In this document: positions 1 through 9,949 of the stretch, one piece after another
Layout of the letters: each line of letters begins with the position of its first letter
How positions within the stretch are numbered: the stretch's first letter is position 1
Assembly (NCBI RefSeq): GCF_013096535.2
Contig: NZ_CP051265.2
Span: 930,001 to 994,000 of the forward strand
Direction of reading: 5' to 3'
DNA length: 64,000 nucleotides
Source of the DNA: Wolbachia endosymbiont of Diaphorina citri
GTDB taxonomy: Bacteria > Pseudomonadota > Alphaproteobacteria > Rickettsiales > Anaplasmataceae
Translations under genes and position numbers: made by a program
Notes under the pieces: generated by a model
Told to the model about the DNA's origin: nothing
The model's input: the letters and a program-made list of their open reading frames with translations, nothing else
The model's database searches: none

Positions 1-1283
1 AACCTCCAAGAGTAAAACGCTGTGAAGAATGCAACAACTAAGCTTATTACAAAAGCAAAGCTATCCGTGCTATAAGCATGTTCAATTATCAAGTCTTTTG
101 AGTAAAAACCTGCAAATGGAAATATTCCAGAAAGTGCAAGAGACCCAATCCACATGAGAGTGTAAGTGCAAGGGATTTTCTTCCAGCAATTTCCCATTTT
201 CTGAATATTTTGCTCATGATGCATTGCATGAATCACATTGCCAGCACCAAGAAATAGTAGAGCTTTAAAAAAAGCGTGTGTCATTAAATGAAAAATAGCA
301 ACATTGTAAGCAGAAAGCCCACATGCCATGAACATATAACCAAGTTGACTGCAGGTTGAATAAGCAATTATTTTCTTTATATCGTTCTGAGTAATTGCAA
401 CGGTGGCTGCAAAAAAAGCAGTGAGTGCTCCAACGATAACTATTAATTCTCGTGCCACATTTGATAACTCAAACAATGGAGAACACTTTGCTACTAAAAA
501 TATACCTGCTGTTACCATCGTTGCTGCGTGAATGAGTGCAGAAACAGGTGTTGGCCCTTCCATTGCATCTGGCAACCAAACATGTAAACCAAGCTGTGCA
601 GATTTACCCATACAGCCAATAAAAAGTAATATGCATATTATATGAATTATTTTAAATTCACAGCAGAATGCTCTAATGTTCTGCGTGCCAAGAAAATCAG
701 CTGTGTCAAAAATTTCAGTAAATTTCAAAGAGTGAAATGTATAATAAATGAGAAAGATCCCAATCAATAGTGCAAAGTCTCCTACCCTATTCACAACAAA
801 TGCTTTAATTGCCGCATTATTTGCAGAATATTTTTGGAACCAAAATCCTATGAGTAAATAAGAACATAGGCCAACCCCTTCCCAGCCCAAAAAAAGCTGC
901 ACGAAATTATCGCTTACAACCAGCACAATCATGCAAAACGTAAATAGCGATAGGTAAGAAAAAAACCTCGACTTCCCTTTGTCATGCTCCATATAACCGA
1001 TAGAATAGAGGTGGACTACTAGTGAAACGGTGGTAATAACAATAAGCATTAAGGATGAGAGAGCATCCACACTAATTGCCCAATTTACTTTTAATACACT
1101 TAATGAAAATAGAGGAAATAAACTCAAGTGATAATTTTCAGAGAAGGTGAGAAAAACATACCAAGATAAAACTGCAGATATTCCAATCCCTGCCGTTGTA
1201 ACTAACTGACTTTTTCTAAAAAATGCTCCAAACAATGAACCAAAAAGTGGCAGAAATACTATTAATTTCAGTATATCCATCAT
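1..1283 (-). CDS. nuoL: NADH-quinone oxidoreductase subunit L, 5' part (runs off the window)
   Basis: Proton-pumping membrane subunit of respiratory complex I. An open frame of about 427 codons starts at an ATG pair at 1283 and runs off the left edge, so roughly the first two thirds of the usual ~600 residues are present. The translation starts MMDILKLIVFLPLFGSLFG and contains the family stretches HVWLPDAMEGPTPVSALIHA and THAFFKALLFLGAGN, with many membrane helices. It begins only 4 bases after the nuoK stop, so it is translated with nuoJ and nuoK. Mrp antiporter subunit A is homologous, but the nuoJK context and the sequence favour NuoL. Confidence 0.95.
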   Translation of the reverse strand, partial: MMDILKLIVFLPLFGSLFGAFFRKSQLVTTAGIGISAVLSWYVFLTFSENYHLSLFPLFSLSVLKVNWAISVDALSSLMLIVITTVSLVVHLYSIGYMEHDKGKSRFFSYLSLFTFCMIVLVVSDNFVQLFLGWEGVGLCSYLLIGFWFQKYSANNAAIKAFVVNRVGDFALLIGIFLIYYTFHSLKFTEIFDTADFLGTQNIRAFCCEFKIIHIICILLFIGCMGKSAQLGLHVWLPDAMEGPTPVSALIHAATMVTAGIFLVAKCSPLFELSNVARELIVIVGALTAFFAATVAITQNDIKKIIAYSTCSQLGYMFMACGLSAYNVAIFHLMTHAFFKALLFLGAGNVIHAMHHEQNIQKMGNCWKKIPCTYTLMWIGSLALSGIFPFAGFYSKDLIIEHAYSTDSFAFVISLVVAFFTAFYSWR

Positions 1284-1287
1284 ACTT

Positions 1288-1596
1288 TCATTCTTTCATT
1301 AAATTTGCTTGTTCAACTTCTATATTGCCACGGCTTCTATAATATACAACCAATATTGCAAGCCCAACTCCTGACTCTGCTGCCGCAACAGTCAACACAA
1401 ACATCACAAAAATTTGCCCAACTATATCATTCATAAAGGCAGAAAAAGCAACTAAATTGATGTTAATCGCCAGCAATAATATTTCTATTGATAACAGTAT
1501 GTTGATTATGCTCTTACGGTTAATGAAAATACCACACACTCCAATAGTGAACAAAAGAGCAGCAATTATCAAAAAGTGATTTAATCCTATTTCCAT
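1288..1596 (-). CDS. nuoK: NADH-quinone oxidoreductase subunit K
   Basis: Small membrane subunit of complex I, 102 residues, the usual family length. Three hydrophobic helices are visible, with the conserved glutamates in [14 protein letters not shown] and in [15 protein letters not shown]; in the family these lie on the proton path. Its start overlaps the end of nuoJ by 10 bases and its stop lies 4 bases before nuoL, a tight J-K-L order. MrpC is a close homologue, but the neighbours here are Nuo genes. Confidence 0.95.
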   Translation of the reverse strand: MEIGLNHFLIIAALLFTIGVCGIFINRKSIINILLSIEILLLAININLVAFSAFMNDIVGQIFVMFVLTVAAAESGVGLAILVVYYRSRGNIEVEQANLMKE

Positions 1597-2174
1597 TCCA
1601 CTCCTTTTCCAAATTTAGCCTTAATCAATTTTACAGATGAAGATTGTGTCAATTGCTTTAACACGTTCTGTTTTCTAACTCCTTTTTTCTTTTCCTGCAA
1701 AGTAAGAGCAATTGCACCAACAATTGCAACAAGCAGCAGAATACCAGAAAGATGAAAAGCGTACATGTAGTCAGTGTAGAGCAAATTACCGATAGCTTTC
1801 ACGTTATTGGTATTATAGTTTATAACATTACTTATATTCGGTGCTGAGCTGCGAATTACAAAGCTGATGATTAGAAAAAACACAACACATAATATAGCAC
1901 CAAGAGTGAAATGCTTTGCAAAACCCTGATGCAATCTTATGTAGTCGATATCGAGCATCATAACTACAAAGAGGAATAACACTGCAACTGCACCGATATA
2001 TACTATTAGCACCATCATAGCAATGAATTCAGCTCCAAGGAGAATAAAAAGCACTGCAGAGTTAACGAAAGTGAAAATTAAAAATAACACTGCATGCACA
2101 GGATTCCTTACGCTAATTACACAAACAGCAGATAAGATGCTTAGAATTGCAAAAGAATAAAAGAAAAAAGGCAT
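1587..2174 (-). CDS. nuoJ: NADH-quinone oxidoreductase subunit J
   Basis: Membrane subunit of complex I, 195 residues, with about five transmembrane helices. The segment [20 protein letters not shown] is the conserved NuoJ helix next to the proton channel. It is the first gene of the J-K-L group seen here. The C-terminal tail after about residue 160 is basic and probably cytoplasmic. The 230 bases upstream, shared divergently with the small gene at 2407, must hold its promoter. Confidence 0.95.
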   Translation of the reverse strand: MPFFFYSFAILSILSAVCVISVRNPVHAVLFLIFTFVNSAVLFILLGAEFIAMMVLIVYIGAVAVLFLFVVMMLDIDYIRLHQGFAKHFTLGAILCVVFFLIISFVIRSSAPNISNVINYNTNNVKAIGNLLYTDYMYAFHLSGILLLVAIVGAIALTLQEKKKGVRKQNVLKQLTQSSSVKLIKAKFGKGVEWK

Positions 2175-2345
2175 TGATACTTTAACTGCAACAATAGTTA
2201 CTAATTTAAAGTGACTATTGTTGTGAAGTCAATATTATATTAAACGTTTGAAAACATTGTACTATAAAACCCTAGCTCCATTTTAAGTGATTATATAGAG
2301 CGTTTCCTAAGCGTTTCATCAATACAATAAACACTTAACTTACTC

Positions 2346-2374
2346 TTGACCATTTTAATTTATTAACATATAAT
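2346..2374 (+). promoter_or_regulatory. Sigma70-type promoter before the 78-residue orphan gene
   Basis: TTGACC at 2346-2351 and a perfect TATAAT at 2369-2374 are separated by exactly 17 bases, 32 bases before the ATG at 2407. In AT-rich DNA chance hits are common, but both boxes, the spacing and the position agree. Confidence 0.65.
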
Positions 2375-2406
2375 ATATGTATATTAATAATCAGCGGTAG
2401 CTCAAA

Positions 2407-2643
2407 ATGTACAACATATTTGGTTATTTAAAAAACAACAATAGTTCTAACACACAAAGTAGCAGACTAGATGGAGAAAGTTATCAATACACTACAAGAG
2501 ACTATATGACAATTTACTTTAATAACACACTAGCAAGTTTCAGTAGATCATTGAGAGAATTTAAAGAAAAAGCGTATGGATTTATGTATGATATCGGAAC
2601 TTGGTTGAAAGAAACAAATGAAGGAACTAAATCGTACATATAA
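2407..2643 (+). CDS. Small orphan protein, possibly frameshifted at its 3' end
   Basis: I do not recognise this 78-residue protein. It is polar (MYNIFGYLKNNNSSNTQSSR), has no signal peptide or membrane helix, and is preceded by a good promoter but a weak ribosome site. Right after its stop, the +1 frame stays open from 2645 to a TAG at 2750-2752 and encodes a proline/threonine-rich tail of 35 residues ending in PEATKTR. This suggests that the ancestral protein was about 113 residues and that one base was gained or lost near 2640. Codon use in the tail looks coding, but without a homologue this cannot be settled. Confidence 0.55.
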   Translation: MYNIFGYLKNNNSSNTQSSRLDGESYQYTTRDYMTIYFNNTLASFSRSLREFKEKAYGFMYDIGTWLKETNEGTKSYI

Positions 2644-2865
2644 GCCATTCCAAACTCCACCTACTCACCCAACAAGCAGAAGTTTTGGTGCCAATAACTC
2701 AAATCAAGTTGTTGTTACTCGACATACACCTGAAGCTACTAAAACAAGATAGATCTACGCTTAAATATCTAGTACTTGAATAAGTTGAATGTTATGTTCA
2801 ATAAGACCTTTACAATATTTGGATCATAGGTTTAACTTTATGAAGTTATAATCTATAGAGCTTCA

Positions 2866-4782
2866 ATGAACGATTATCTCTCACTGTTAAATCCAGAGCA
2901 ACAATTAGCTGTAACTAACGTGAATGGACCAGTTTTGATACTAGCAGGAGCCGGAACCGGAAAAACAAGAACGATCACTTCAAGAATAGCGCACATAATT
3001 AGGAACGGTCACGCTTATTCTGATGAAATATTAGCAGTTACATTTACAAATAAAGCAGCAAATGAGATGGTATCAAGGGTACTTGAGCTAACAGGAACAA
3101 ACATACCATCGCTTGGCACTTTCCATGCAATTGCAGCAAAAATTCTACGTCATCATGCTGAAGTCGTGGGGCTGAATTCCAATTTTACAATTATTGGTGT
3201 GGATGATCAATTACAGGTAATAAAAAACATCATGAATGAAATCAGCCCTGATTACCTATCAGAAAAATGTAAGACCATTATGAATATTATTCAGCAATGG
3301 AAAGAGAAGTGTTTGTTGCCGTCTGAAGTAGAAGACGTTCAATCATTTAGGCCAGTGTACGTAACTGCACTCAAAGTCTATTACCAGTATCAGGAAAGGT
3401 TAAAGTTCCTTAACTCTGTCGATTTCGGTGACCTACTGCTATACAATATACAACTTTTTAATCAAAAGACCGAAATTTTGTCCTACTACCAAAACAAGTT
3501 TAAATATATCATGGTAGATGAATATCAAGACACAAATGCAATACAATATCTTTGGCTAAAATACCTTGCAAAAGAGCACTCAAATATTTGTTGTGTAGGA
3601 GATGATGATCAATCGATATACAGTTGGCGTGGTGCAGAAGTTGAAAATATTTTGAAGTTTTCTGATGATTTTAAAAATGCAAAAATCGTAAAATTAGAAT
3701 GTAACTACAGGTCAACATCACATATACTTGCAACTGCATCATATATTATCAATCACAATAAGACTCGATTAGAGAAAAAGTTGTGGACAACAAATATTGA
3801 AGGAGAAAAGGTAAGTCTAATAAAATTGTGGGACGGAAAAGCTGAAGCAAGGTTTATAAGCGAACAGATATTAAAGCTCAATAAATACAGATTTAGTGAC
3901 ATTGCAGTGCTTGTAAGAGCTACTTTTCAAACTAGAGTCATGGAAGAGTATTTTATAAAGTATTCAATTCCCTATAAGATTATAAGTGGCGTAAAATTCT
4001 ACGAACGTCAAGAAGTAAGGGATATAATCACATATTTAAGGCTTGTTACAAATAATAACGATGACCTTGCCTTTGAAAGGATCGTAAATCGTCCAAAAAG
4101 AAGTATAGGAGCTACAACTCTCAAGAAGATATACACAACTGCCCAAGATAACAAGACTTCTTTTTTTGAAGCAGCAAAAATATTAGTTGATGGTAATCAG
4201 GTGACTGAGAGAATAAAACTCTCACTAAATGATTTTTTAAATAAAATAAAAGCTTGGGAAGAAATGGTAAATGTGAAACCACTCTATGAGTTTGTAAAAA
4301 ATATAGCAAGTCAATCAGGGTATATTGAAATGCTTGAAGATGAAGGAGTAACAGGTTTAGCACGAATAGAAAATGTCAAAGAGCTTATTTCATCTTTGAA
4401 GAATTTTGACAACGCTACAACCTTCTTGGAGCACATAAGTTTAGTGATGGAAGTGGATAATATGAATAGCGATGACACTGTATATGTTATGACTCTTCAC
4501 GCATCTAAAGGGCTAGAATTCCCTTGTGTGTTTTTACCTGGCTGGGAAGAAGGATTATTCCCTCATCAAAGATCTTTTGAGGATAAAAGCGGTAAAGCTT
4601 TAGAAGAAGAAAGAAGACTTGCATATGTTGGCATAACCAGAGCAAAGGAAAGGTTGATCATTTCATGTGCAGACAGAAGGGAAATGAATAACCAATGGCA
4701 ACCAATGTACACTTCTCGATTCATCAAAGAGTTACCAAGGGAAAATGTTGAAGTCATTAAGAGTAACATTGCTTACTGCTGA
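2866..4782 (+). CDS. uvrD: UvrD/PcrA-type superfamily 1 DNA helicase
   Basis: ATP-dependent 3'-5' helicase of excision and mismatch repair, 638 residues (E. coli UvrD is about 720; Rickettsiales forms are shorter). Motifs are intact: Walker A AGAGTGKT at 27-34, Walker B VDEYQD at 217-222, and motif III GDDDQSIYSWRGA at 245-257. The late motifs VMTLHASKGLEFPCVF and EERRLAYVGITRAKERL are near the C-terminus. It stands alone on the plus strand. It could equally be called pcrA, as the two are not distinguishable by eye. Confidence 0.93.
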   Translation: MNDYLSLLNPEQQLAVTNVNGPVLILAGAGTGKTRTITSRIAHIIRNGHAYSDEILAVTFTNKAANEMVSRVLELTGTNIPSLGTFHAIAAKILRHHAEVVGLNSNFTIIGVDDQLQVIKNIMNEISPDYLSEKCKTIMNIIQQWKEKCLLPSEVEDVQSFRPVYVTALKVYYQYQERLKFLNSVDFGDLLLYNIQLFNQKTEILSYYQNKFKYIMVDEYQDTNAIQYLWLKYLAKEHSNICCVGDDDQSIYSWRGAEVENILKFSDDFKNAKIVKLECNYRSTSHILATASYIINHNKTRLEKKLWTTNIEGEKVSLIKLWDGKAEARFISEQILKLNKYRFSDIAVLVRATFQTRVMEEYFIKYSIPYKIISGVKFYERQEVRDIITYLRLVTNNNDDLAFERIVNRPKRSIGATTLKKIYTTAQDNKTSFFEAAKILVDGNQVTERIKLSLNDFLNKIKAWEEMVNVKPLYEFVKNIASQSGYIEMLEDEGVTGLARIENVKELISSLKNFDNATTFLEHISLVMEVDNMNSDDTVYVMTLHASKGLEFPCVFLPGWEEGLFPHQRSFEDKSGKALEEERRLAYVGITRAKERLIISCADRREMNNQWQPMYTSRFIKELPRENVEVIKSNIAYC

Positions 4783-4825
4783 AGCTATAATTCCAGATAA
4801 ACATACCTTGCAAATCTGAGCTACC

Positions 4826-5581
4826 TCAATTATATATTTCTTCTGGTAAAAATTCTCTGATGGTCTTAAATAAAATTTTCAGTGAATGATTATCAGACAT
4901 ATTGTGCTCTGCTGATTTTATTAAGTGTACTGCAACGTCTGTTGATTTGATTTTTTTAGCTAAATTTAATGAAATTTGATAAGGAATATCTCTATCGTTA
5001 ATGCTATGCAATAAACGCACAGGACAGTTTATATCTATTGTTTCTTGATTTAAAAGGAGATTCTTTCTGCCATCCTCGATCAAATTTTTAGTTATTTTGT
5101 ATGCGCAGTGCCCTGAAGTAAAATCTATTACACCTTTAGAACATAGCTCTTCTTTTTGCCTACCCGACAATTGATTAAATATTAAATCTTCAGTGAAGTC
5201 AGGAGCAGACGATATACCAATTAGCGCTGCAGTTTTTTCTGGAAATTGAAGAGCAGTGAGCAACATCAGCCATCCCCCCATACTTGAGCCTATAATTATT
5301 TGTTTGCTGCTAGTTAATTCGCTTATCACTTTAGCACAATTTTTTTGCCAATCACTTATTGTATAATCAGCGAAGTCACCGCTTGAATTACCGTGGCCAA
5401 AATAATCAAAGAGCACAAGTGCTACATCATTTTCTTGGCAAAATTTGTAAATGGCAGTTGCTTTAGTTCCATCCATATTGGATGCAAAACCACCAAAAAA
5501 AACTATGGAAGCTTTCTTTCCTTGTAGCTTTCGATATGCTATATGGTCATTACTTCCATTAAGTAATTTACAATAATCCAT
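4826..5581 (-). CDS. Alpha/beta hydrolase (serine nucleophile)
   Basis: Probable serine esterase or acyl hydrolase of unknown substrate, 251 residues from the ATG at 5581. The nucleophile elbow G-S-S-M-G puts the catalytic Ser at residue 100. An oxyanion-loop motif FFGGFASN and the strand VLFDYFGHGNSSG come earlier. The likely acid is in NDRDIPY and the His is in SAEHNMSD. A TTG 18 bases upstream would overlap the cytochrome gene; I prefer the ATG, which lies directly after that gene's stop and suggests translational coupling. No signal peptide is seen. Confidence 0.85.
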   Translation of the reverse strand: MDYCKLLNGSNDHIAYRKLQGKKASIVFFGGFASNMDGTKATAIYKFCQENDVALVLFDYFGHGNSSGDFADYTISDWQKNCAKVISELTSSKQIIIGSSMGGWLMLLTALQFPEKTAALIGISSAPDFTEDLIFNQLSGRQKEELCSKGVIDFTSGHCAYKITKNLIEDGRKNLLLNQETIDINCPVRLLHSINDRDIPYQISLNLAKKIKSTDVAVHLIKSAEHNMSDNHSLKILFKTIREFLPEEIYN

Positions 5582-5582
5582 A

Positions 5583-6107
5583 CTACTTTGGCAAGGCAAC
5601 CGGACTATCGCTCACCGAACGCAAATAGCTGACTAGATCTGCAATTTCTTGTGGATTGGAAATGCCTGCAAATGCCATACGTGTACCTTTTATATAGGCT
5701 TTTGGATTTTTTAAAAAAGTAAATAATTCTTCATATCCCCATATTCCACCTTTTTCAAGCAGTGCTTTTGAGTAATTGAACGAATTGCCAAGATGGGCCT
5801 TTTTATTTCCAACTACGTTCCACAAGTTTGGTCCTACTTTATTCATTCCACCTTTCTCAAAACTGTGGCAAGCTATACATTTTTTTGCTGCTGACTTCCC
5901 CTTTTCAAAGCTAGCATTTTGCATGAGCTCCCCAATATCAAATGCCACTTGTTCAATCTTTTGCTGAGGCTCATTGCTGGCTGCTACTATTGTTTGGTGT
6001 TCAATTTTATAATCCTCTGGGTTATAGAGCATATCAACTACATTACTAACTATCATAATTATTAATCCAGAAAGTAAAATCGATGCTGCAATCTTATTAA
6101 GCTCCAT
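5583..6107 (-). CDS. Membrane-anchored c-type cytochrome
   Basis: Electron carrier probably linking complex III to the terminal oxidase on the periplasmic face. The 174-residue protein has an N-terminal uncleaved anchor (about residues 5-27), a charged linker and one class I cytochrome c domain. The heme-binding CIACH is at 77-81 and the likely axial Met is in GTRMAFAG (Met144). This matches the CycM type of alphaproteobacteria. The hydrolase gene starts immediately after its stop. The order of domains and the intact ligands argue that it is functional. Confidence 0.92.
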   Translation of the reverse strand: MELNKIAASILLSGLIIMIVSNVVDMLYNPEDYKIEHQTIVAASNEPQQKIEQVAFDIGELMQNASFEKGKSAAKKCIACHSFEKGGMNKVGPNLWNVVGNKKAHLGNSFNYSKALLEKGGIWGYEELFTFLKNPKAYIKGTRMAFAGISNPQEIADLVSYLRSVSDSPVALPK

Positions 6108-6399
6108 AGTTAATTCTTATCAAGTAATGTTACTTAAATTATGCAAATATTTTCGCGAACAGCAAACAATTACCTTTATTCCACCAAAGATAGAAATTTC
6201 TATTACTTAGTTAATAGATCGCAATTCTGATGCTAAAGTAACTCCGTGGTCCAGTCACATACTGGTCCGGAATAATATATTCAAATAGATTTCCTGCAAA
6301 CCTGTCTGCAATGATTGAAACTGGAACCACTGCTATAATGTTCGTTTGCTTGACCTAAGATTCAGGAGCATTTAAACTGAACTTTATAAAGTACTAAAA

Positions 6400-6972
6400 A
6401 TGATAGGAAATCTAAGTGGAATAATTGATGAAGTATGCAGCGATCACATAATACTGAATGTGAATGATGTTGGCTATATAGTATATCTTTCAGCCAAAAT
6501 TTTAAGTACTTGTTCGATTGGAAGTAGAGTAAAATTACTTATCGACACTTATGCAAATAGCAGAGAAAACGTTGCTCAGCTATATGGCTTTATAAGTAAA
6601 GAAGAACAGCAGTGTCTGCGTTTATTAGTTAAAGTGAGCGGTGTCAGCTATAAAACCGCAATGTCAATTTTGAGCAAATTAACTCCAGAGCAACTGTTTT
6701 TGGCAATTATAAACGAGGATAAACTAGCACTTAAGGTGAGTGGACTTGGCCTGAAACTCATAAATCGAATTATTACTGAGCTGAATGGCAAAGTAAGTAA
6801 ATTAGAGATAAATAACGATCATTTTCACTCAATTAGTGAAGATGCTCTTTCAGCTTTGATCAATCTTGGATATGAAAGAACAAAAGCTTATGATACAATA
6901 AAAAAAATAGAAGATGAATCACCAAACTTGGACACTAAAGATATTATTCGTATGGCGCTTAAAACAATATGA
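6400..6972 (+). CDS. ruvA: Holliday junction branch migration protein RuvA
   Basis: DNA-binding tetramer that loads RuvB on Holliday junctions. At 190 residues it is the usual size. The N-terminal OB fold ([12 protein letters not shown]), two helix-hairpin-helix regions ([13 protein letters not shown] and [13 protein letters not shown]) and a C-terminal domain III ([12 protein letters not shown]) are all present. The stop overlaps the ruvB start by 4 bases, a classic coupled pair. Confidence 0.96.
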   Translation: MIGNLSGIIDEVCSDHIILNVNDVGYIVYLSAKILSTCSIGSRVKLLIDTYANSRENVAQLYGFISKEEQQCLRLLVKVSGVSYKTAMSILSKLTPEQLFLAIINEDKLALKVSGLGLKLINRIITELNGKVSKLEINNDHFHSISEDALSALINLGYERTKAYDTIKKIEDESPNLDTKDIIRMALKTI

Positions 6973-7958
6973 AGTCAATATCATGTAGTAAGGAATACTC
7001 TGAAGATGTACGTAATTTAAATATCAGGCCTGAGCAACTTGATGATTTTGTCGGGCAAAAAGACTTAATACAAAATTTAAAAGTGTTTATAAATGCTGCA
7101 CAGACGAGAGCTGAAGCTTTGGATCACGTATTGCTCTATGGTCCTCCAGGGCTTGGCAAAACAACTTTAGCACAAATTGTTTCTAAGGAGTTAAGGGTTA
7201 GCTTTCGTGCAACTTCTGGTCCATTGCTTAGTAAAGCTGGGGACTTAGCTGCAGTTCTCACTACTTTAAATGCAAAAGATGTTCTATTTATCGATGAGAT
7301 CCATAGATTAAATCGTAGCATTGAGGAAGTTTTATATACTGCTATGGAAGATTTTTGCCTAGATATACTAGTAGGTGAGGGCACATCTACCAGAACTTTA
7401 AGAATAGATTTACCACCATTTACACTGATTGGGGCAACAACACGGCTTGGACTGCTTTCTGCACCGCTGAGGGATCGTTTTGGTATTCCCCTGCATCTTG
7501 AGTTTTATTCTTTTGAGGAACTGGTTGATATTATAAAAAGAGGTGCAAGAGTTCTTTGTGCTGAAATCGAAAAGGATGCTGTGCAGGAAATTGCTTGCCG
7601 TGCCCGCGGTACTCCAAGAATTGCTTTGAGATTACTCAGAAGAATAAGAGATTTTGTTGAAGTCAAAGATGATAAAAAAATTACCTGTGAAATTGCCGGT
7701 TCTGCACTATCAAAATTGGGTATAGATAAAATGGGACTAAATAAATTAGATATGGATTATCTGAGATTTTTGTTTAACACCTCAGGACCTGTTGGAATTG
7801 ACACCATATCTATTGCACTATCTGAAGATGTTGGCAATATTGAAGAAACAGTAGAACCTTATTTAATCAAGGTCAGTTTTGTAAAGCGCACACCAAGAGG
7901 ACGTGTTTTAACTGATCAAGCAAAGGAATATCTCAGCATCAATTCAGTAGTATGCTAG
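6969..7958 (+). CDS. ruvB: Holliday junction DNA helicase RuvB
   Basis: Hexameric AAA+ motor of branch migration, 329 residues, full length. Walker [10 protein letters not shown] is at 58-66, Walker B is in [10 protein letters not shown], sensor 1 is in LIGATTRLG, and the arginine finger region follows in [11 protein letters not shown]. The C-terminal winged helix ends with [13 protein letters not shown]. It is translationally coupled to ruvA through a 4-base overlap. Confidence 0.97.
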   Translation: MKSISCSKEYSEDVRNLNIRPEQLDDFVGQKDLIQNLKVFINAAQTRAEALDHVLLYGPPGLGKTTLAQIVSKELRVSFRATSGPLLSKAGDLAAVLTTLNAKDVLFIDEIHRLNRSIEEVLYTAMEDFCLDILVGEGTSTRTLRIDLPPFTLIGATTRLGLLSAPLRDRFGIPLHLEFYSFEELVDIIKRGARVLCAEIEKDAVQEIACRARGTPRIALRLLRRIRDFVEVKDDKKITCEIAGSALSKLGIDKMGLNKLDMDYLRFLFNTSGPVGIDTISIALSEDVGNIEETVEPYLIKVSFVKRTPRGRVLTDQAKEYLSINSVVC

Positions 7959-8225
7959 CATTATAATATATTTTATACATTGTATAATATTACACTCAAC
8001 ATTATAATATTCTCTTATTATATGATTTGTAGGTGTTTTTGAGGCAAATAAGAAAGTCTTCTATTATAGTGAATATGTTCTTGAAATATTACATAATATA
8101 TGATAGTCTTTATATGGCATAAATGTAAAAATCTCAATAATTTGTTGATATTTTTTAAGATTAATACTTATTAAATACTTCATATTGTAAGATTGAGTTA
8201 TTGCGTTTTATAGACTTAAGATAAA

Positions 8226-9425
8226 ATGGTAAAAAGCTTTGTAAACAATTATAGAAACAGTAATTCAATTAATGGAGAAAAAGCAATAGAAAATTTTTTA
8301 ATCAATAACAACGAGGAAGACGGTAGCTCAATCTTCATTAATCGAATCAGGGAGCAAGATCTCTCTGCAGAGCAGAAGCTCAATGAATTAAAAGGATTCA
8401 TTGAGGAGCTTGCTAGGAAAGCTGAGTTCAAGAAAATAGAGCTTGAGCGTCAGGCTGCGAGTTGCATTGATGAAACATTATCTCAAGTAGAGCTACAGAT
8501 AAAAGATAATGAGGATTACTTTACTGATAATAATCAAGGGGTATTCGCAAATTTCTTTGAATCCCTCTTTAATCTTTTTGAAGTAAATGTAGATCCGAGA
8601 GTCTACAAAATGCTCAAGGAGAAGAAAGAGAAAAATCTGCTTCTTTCGATAATTAAGTTTTTGCGTGATAAGTTTAAGGAATTAGTCAAAAAGATCTTCA
8701 AAAAAGATTTAAGTTGGGATAAAAGGCTAGACAAAGAGATAAAAGAATTGCAGGAGAAATTACTCAGTGGTGGGTTATCTCCGGAAGAGGAAATAGCAAT
8801 ACTCGAACGTTTGCAAGCGTTGCAAAATTTAAAATTGAAGCTTCAAACTTTCTTTGTTGGCTTTGTTATTGCAATGTTTGCAGAAATTTTTGCAGTTGAT
8901 TTAGCAGCAGTAGTAGAGCAAGATGCAACCGAGAAAAAGGAAAACAAAAAAGCAGAAAAAACAGAATCAAAAGAAGTTCGTAAAGAAGTAGAAACAAAAG
9001 TGAATGAAATCACACCAATTTCCCTATTTGATTTTTCATCTCAAGTTCCAATGCCAATCACTCTGAGTAAGCAAGAACGTGCTCTTTTACCAAAGCCTAT
9101 AGAAAAATTAGTGAACATTCCGCCTAAACCTGTTATAAATCACAAAAATAGTGAAGTACAAAAACAGGAAAAAGTGAATAAAAAAGAAGAGAAAACTGAA
9201 AAACCAAAGCTAGCTGTCTGTCCACCTGCTCCACAGCAAAAGGAACACAGGAGAATTAGAAGAAATAACAAAGAGAGGGATACTTATGGGACGAAACGAA
9301 TAAAAGAGCCTTCTGCTAAGAGTCAGCAAAAAGCTGCTAATGCTGCTGTGGAACTGCCAGGAGGATTAACTGGTGGTGTAAGAGTTGAAAACCACGCTTC
9401 TTCAGTCAAAGAGAGAGGTGTGTAA
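8226..9425 (+). CDS. Orphan protein with coiled coil, membrane segment and basic tail
   Basis: I do not recognise this 399-residue protein. The N-terminal half is charged and helical, probably coiled coil. One strongly hydrophobic stretch at about residues 200-228 (TFFVGFVIAMFAEIFAVD) could span a membrane. The second half is rich in Lys, Glu and Pro and ends with a very basic, probably disordered region (RRIRRNNKERD). There is no N-terminal signal peptide. It is the first of three consecutive plus-strand orphan genes, with a 267-base AT-rich gap upstream. The architecture suits a membrane-tethered or secreted protein, but that is inference. Confidence 0.7.
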   Translation: MVKSFVNNYRNSNSINGEKAIENFLINNNEEDGSSIFINRIREQDLSAEQKLNELKGFIEELARKAEFKKIELERQAASCIDETLSQVELQIKDNEDYFTDNNQGVFANFFESLFNLFEVNVDPRVYKMLKEKKEKNLLLSIIKFLRDKFKELVKKIFKKDLSWDKRLDKEIKELQEKLLSGGLSPEEEIAILERLQALQNLKLKLQTFFVGFVIAMFAEIFAVDLAAVVEQDATEKKENKKAEKTESKEVRKEVETKVNEITPISLFDFSSQVPMPITLSKQERALLPKPIEKLVNIPPKPVINHKNSEVQKQEKVNKKEEKTEKPKLAVCPPAPQQKEHRRIRRNNKERDTYGTKRIKEPSAKSQQKAANAAVELPGGLTGGVRVENHASSVKERGV

Positions 9426-9534
9426 AGGTTCTCTTTAATTTGCGTGTGATTTCGGAGTGCTTTTTTTTAGTGTGTGCTGCTCATCTTTATTGTCATGCCA
9501 ATTTTAAAAGGGTGTCATTTAAGTAGCCCTTTGA

Positions 9535-9648
9535 TGTCATCCCAGTGCGTGACACTGGTTTTTATCTGGATTCCAGCATCAAGTGCTGGAATGACATTCA
9601 TCCCATTACCTACTCTCTTGTCATCCCAGTGCAAGCACTGGGATCCAG
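9535..9648. repeat. Two short palindromic elements, Wolbachia type
   Basis: The gap between the orphan genes holds two copies of a dispersed palindrome. At 9535-9595 one arm GTCATCCCAGTGCGTGACAC is mirrored by CCAGCATCAAGTGCTGGAATGAC. At 9620-9648 a second, shorter copy has the arms CCCAGTG and CACTGGG around CAAG. The same unit occurs at 22627-22744 and inside a gene at 43118-43180. Apart from these and the promoter at 9702, I see nothing else here. Confidence 0.75.
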
Positions 9649-9701
9649 AAATATAAAAATGATAAATAAAGTTTATGCAAAAAAACTGCTTGTGCTGATA
9701 A

Positions 9702-9729
9702 TTGATTCTTAATATACTCATTACATAAT
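9702..9729 (+). promoter_or_regulatory. Candidate promoter for the 57-residue orphan gene
   Basis: TTGATT at 9702-9707 and CATAAT at 9724-9729 lie 16 bases apart, 20 bases before the ATG at 9750. Plausible by position only; AT-rich DNA makes such matches frequent. Confidence 0.4.
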
Positions 9730-9749
9730 ATTTTAATTTAGAGGTTGAT

Positions 9750-9923
9750 ATGCATGGTAACAATGGTTCAGACAAAAGAGTATTTGATAATACTGCTCCA
9801 GGAGGAGGAAGGGTTGATCTGAGTAAAATAAATCCAAAGAAAATAGATGATTTTAGAGACATGATTAGACGTGAAGAGGAAAGAAAGAAAAATCAATCTA
9901 GTGGTCAGGGCAGCAGTAAATAA
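9750..9923 (+). CDS. Small glycine/lysine-rich orphan protein (57 residues)
   Basis: A short open frame starts MHGNNGSDKRVFDNTAPGG and ends RKKNQSSGQGSSK. A ribosome site GAGG lies 5 bases before the ATG, and the composition is hydrophilic and charged, without a membrane helix. It sits 26 bases before the 469-residue orphan gene on the same strand, so the two are probably one transcript. I do not recognise it. The ribosome site, promoter and operon position support a real gene. Confidence 0.6.
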   Translation: MHGNNGSDKRVFDNTAPGGGRVDLSKINPKKIDDFRDMIRREEERKKNQSSGQGSSK

Positions 9924-9949
9924 TTATATTAGTTTAGGGGGGTGGCGTT

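Noticed and set aside
6108..6399. Imperfect hairpin GGTCCAGT/ACTGGTCC before ruvA
   Set aside because: Short stem with a mismatch and no U-run; not distinguishable from chance.
9515..9862. 115-residue minus-strand frame
   Set aside because: It consists largely of palindromic repeat DNA and the complement of the 57-residue gene.
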